Source: Clostridia bacterium (lineage in GTDB: Bacteria > Bacillota_A > Clostridia > Oscillospirales > CAG-272). From it: 42,326 nt of DNA. This document shows positions 41,982 through 42,326 of this stretch, piece by piece. Positions within the stretch are counted from its first letter, which is position 1; each line of letters starts with the position of its first letter. Position numbers and translations under genes: made by a program. Under the pieces are notes generated by a model, which saw only the letters and a list, made by a program, of their open reading frames with translations, was not told the origin of the DNA and did not search any database. The stretch lies in assembly GCA_017501345.1 (NCBI GenBank), contig JAFVXC010000001.1, forward strand, positions 1 to 42,326. Direction: 5' to 3'.

Positions 41982-42252
41982 CGAAAACCCTTGATTTATA
42001 AGGGATTTTTGCACTTTTACAACTTAATATTTTACTCAGTTCTCTCCTGTTGTTCTCTCCTTTTTCCAAGGACTGATTTTTGAACAACGGATTGAAATAG
42101 ACGTGGAGGGTTATCGAAGCGGTCATAACGAGGTGGTCTTGAAAACCCGCGCGTAACTGTTTCTTTTGTTCCCTCAAAAGCCTTGTAATATCAAGGGTTT
42201 TCGGCATTTTCCATCATACAAAAATTTCATAGTTCTCTCGCGAAATTCTCTC
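41982..42252 (+). other. Integrase attachment-like sequence blocks between tRNA-Ser halves
   Basis: After copy 1 and after copy 2 come similar blocks: CGAAAACCCTTGAT (41982-41995) and its reverse complement ATCAAGGGTTTTCG (42190-42203), and pairs of TTCTCTC with 13-base spacing at 42040/42053 and at 42233/42246. Short direct repeats at fixed spacing beside a tRNA core resemble arm sites of tyrosine recombinases. No integrase gene is in the window. Confidence 0.6.
42105..42150 (+). pseudogene. Truncated tRNA-Ser (TGA), 5' half, copy 2
   Basis: GGAGGGT, D-arm TATCGAAGCGGTCATAACGA, then GTGGT-CTTGAAA-ACCCGC. The anticodon stem no longer pairs well and no T arm follows. Same break point as copy 1, 191 bases farther on. 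Confidence 0.8.
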
Positions 42253-42286
42253 CAAATTCCGGAGCATTTCGCTAAAGATAACCTAC

Positions 42287-42326
42287 GGAGGGTTATCGAA
42301 GTGGTCATAACGAGGCGGTCTTGAAA
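42287..42326 (+). tRNA. tRNA-Ser (TGA), 5' part running off the window (intact or a third half)
   Basis: GGAGGGT, TATCGAAGTGGTCATAACGA, GCGGT-CTTGAAA, ending at the window edge with anticodon TGA. It differs from copy 2 at two positions, and its GCGGT would pair normally with ACCGC. Whether the 3' half follows cannot be seen. Confidence 0.6.

Noticed and set aside
42105..42326. CRISPR-like spaced repeats at the right edge
   Set aside because: Only two or three units of about 185 bases, each a tRNA-Ser half with attachment-like sequence; no short repeats with regular spacers and no cas genes.

Overview
The window looks like a chromosomal segment of a spore-forming, anaerobic Clostridia (Bacillota), probably an uncultured gut or rumen lineage. 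Evidence: a spoIIA-type operon (spoIIAA-spoIIAB-sigF with a ytvI-like gene), an NfnAB-type electron-bifurcating transhydrogenase pair, fermentative lactate dehydrogenase, strong AGGAGG ribosome binding sites, and many TTGACA-17-TATAAT promoters, often with a TG extended -10.

Layout. 1-5.7 kb (visibly more AT-rich): end of a KdpD-like kinase, kdpE-like regulator, SdpI-like membrane protein, a citrate synthase, then a tightly coupled operon of a membrane-anchored MerR regulator with a PLDc_N protein, ABC ATPase and ABC-2 permease. About 5.75-11.1 kb: an integrative mobilizable element with MobC-like accessory protein, MOBP-type relaxase, two small conserved proteins (one TnpW-like) and a TnpX-like large serine recombinase; it also carries a 300-bp array of different perfect hairpins and a promoter/terminator-bounded structured region. 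11.1-12.4 kb: a strongly predicted structured RNA and a lipoprotein gene broken by one in-frame TGA. 12.4-25.8 kb: nfnB-nfnA, tRNA-His, a MATE pump, tRNA-Gly, tRNA-Arg with tandem copies of its own 3' end, a second citrate synthase (about 93% identical in protein to the first), YhcH, an esterase, YqeG, an endonuclease-IV-like protein, an M24 aminopeptidase, rpsT with a switch-like leader, and a GH78-like rhamnosidase. 25.8-28.5 kb: ytvI-sigF-spoIIAB-spoIIAA on the minus strand. 28.8-42.3 kb: lipoprotein alkaline phosphatase, a decayed IS200, glyA, a GH13 hydrolase coupled to glgB, a 1186-residue surface protein with a G11 tract in its leader, ldh, and three tandem tRNA-Ser 5' halves that look like integrase attachment scars.

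How it fits together. The host genes describe a saccharolytic fermenter: alpha-glucan breakdown and remodelling (GH13, GlgB), plant glycan trimming (GH78), lactate formation, redox balancing by NfnAB, one-carbon/glycine metabolism (GlyA) and sporulation. The edges and the left third record repeated mobile DNA traffic: a serine-recombinase element, tRNA-associated scars at tRNA-Ser, a tandem tRNA-Arg repeat and an inactive IS200. No complete known defence system or CRISPR array is visible. The least explained signals are the hairpin array, the two bounded structured RNA candidates, the poly-G leader and the tandem tRNA scars.
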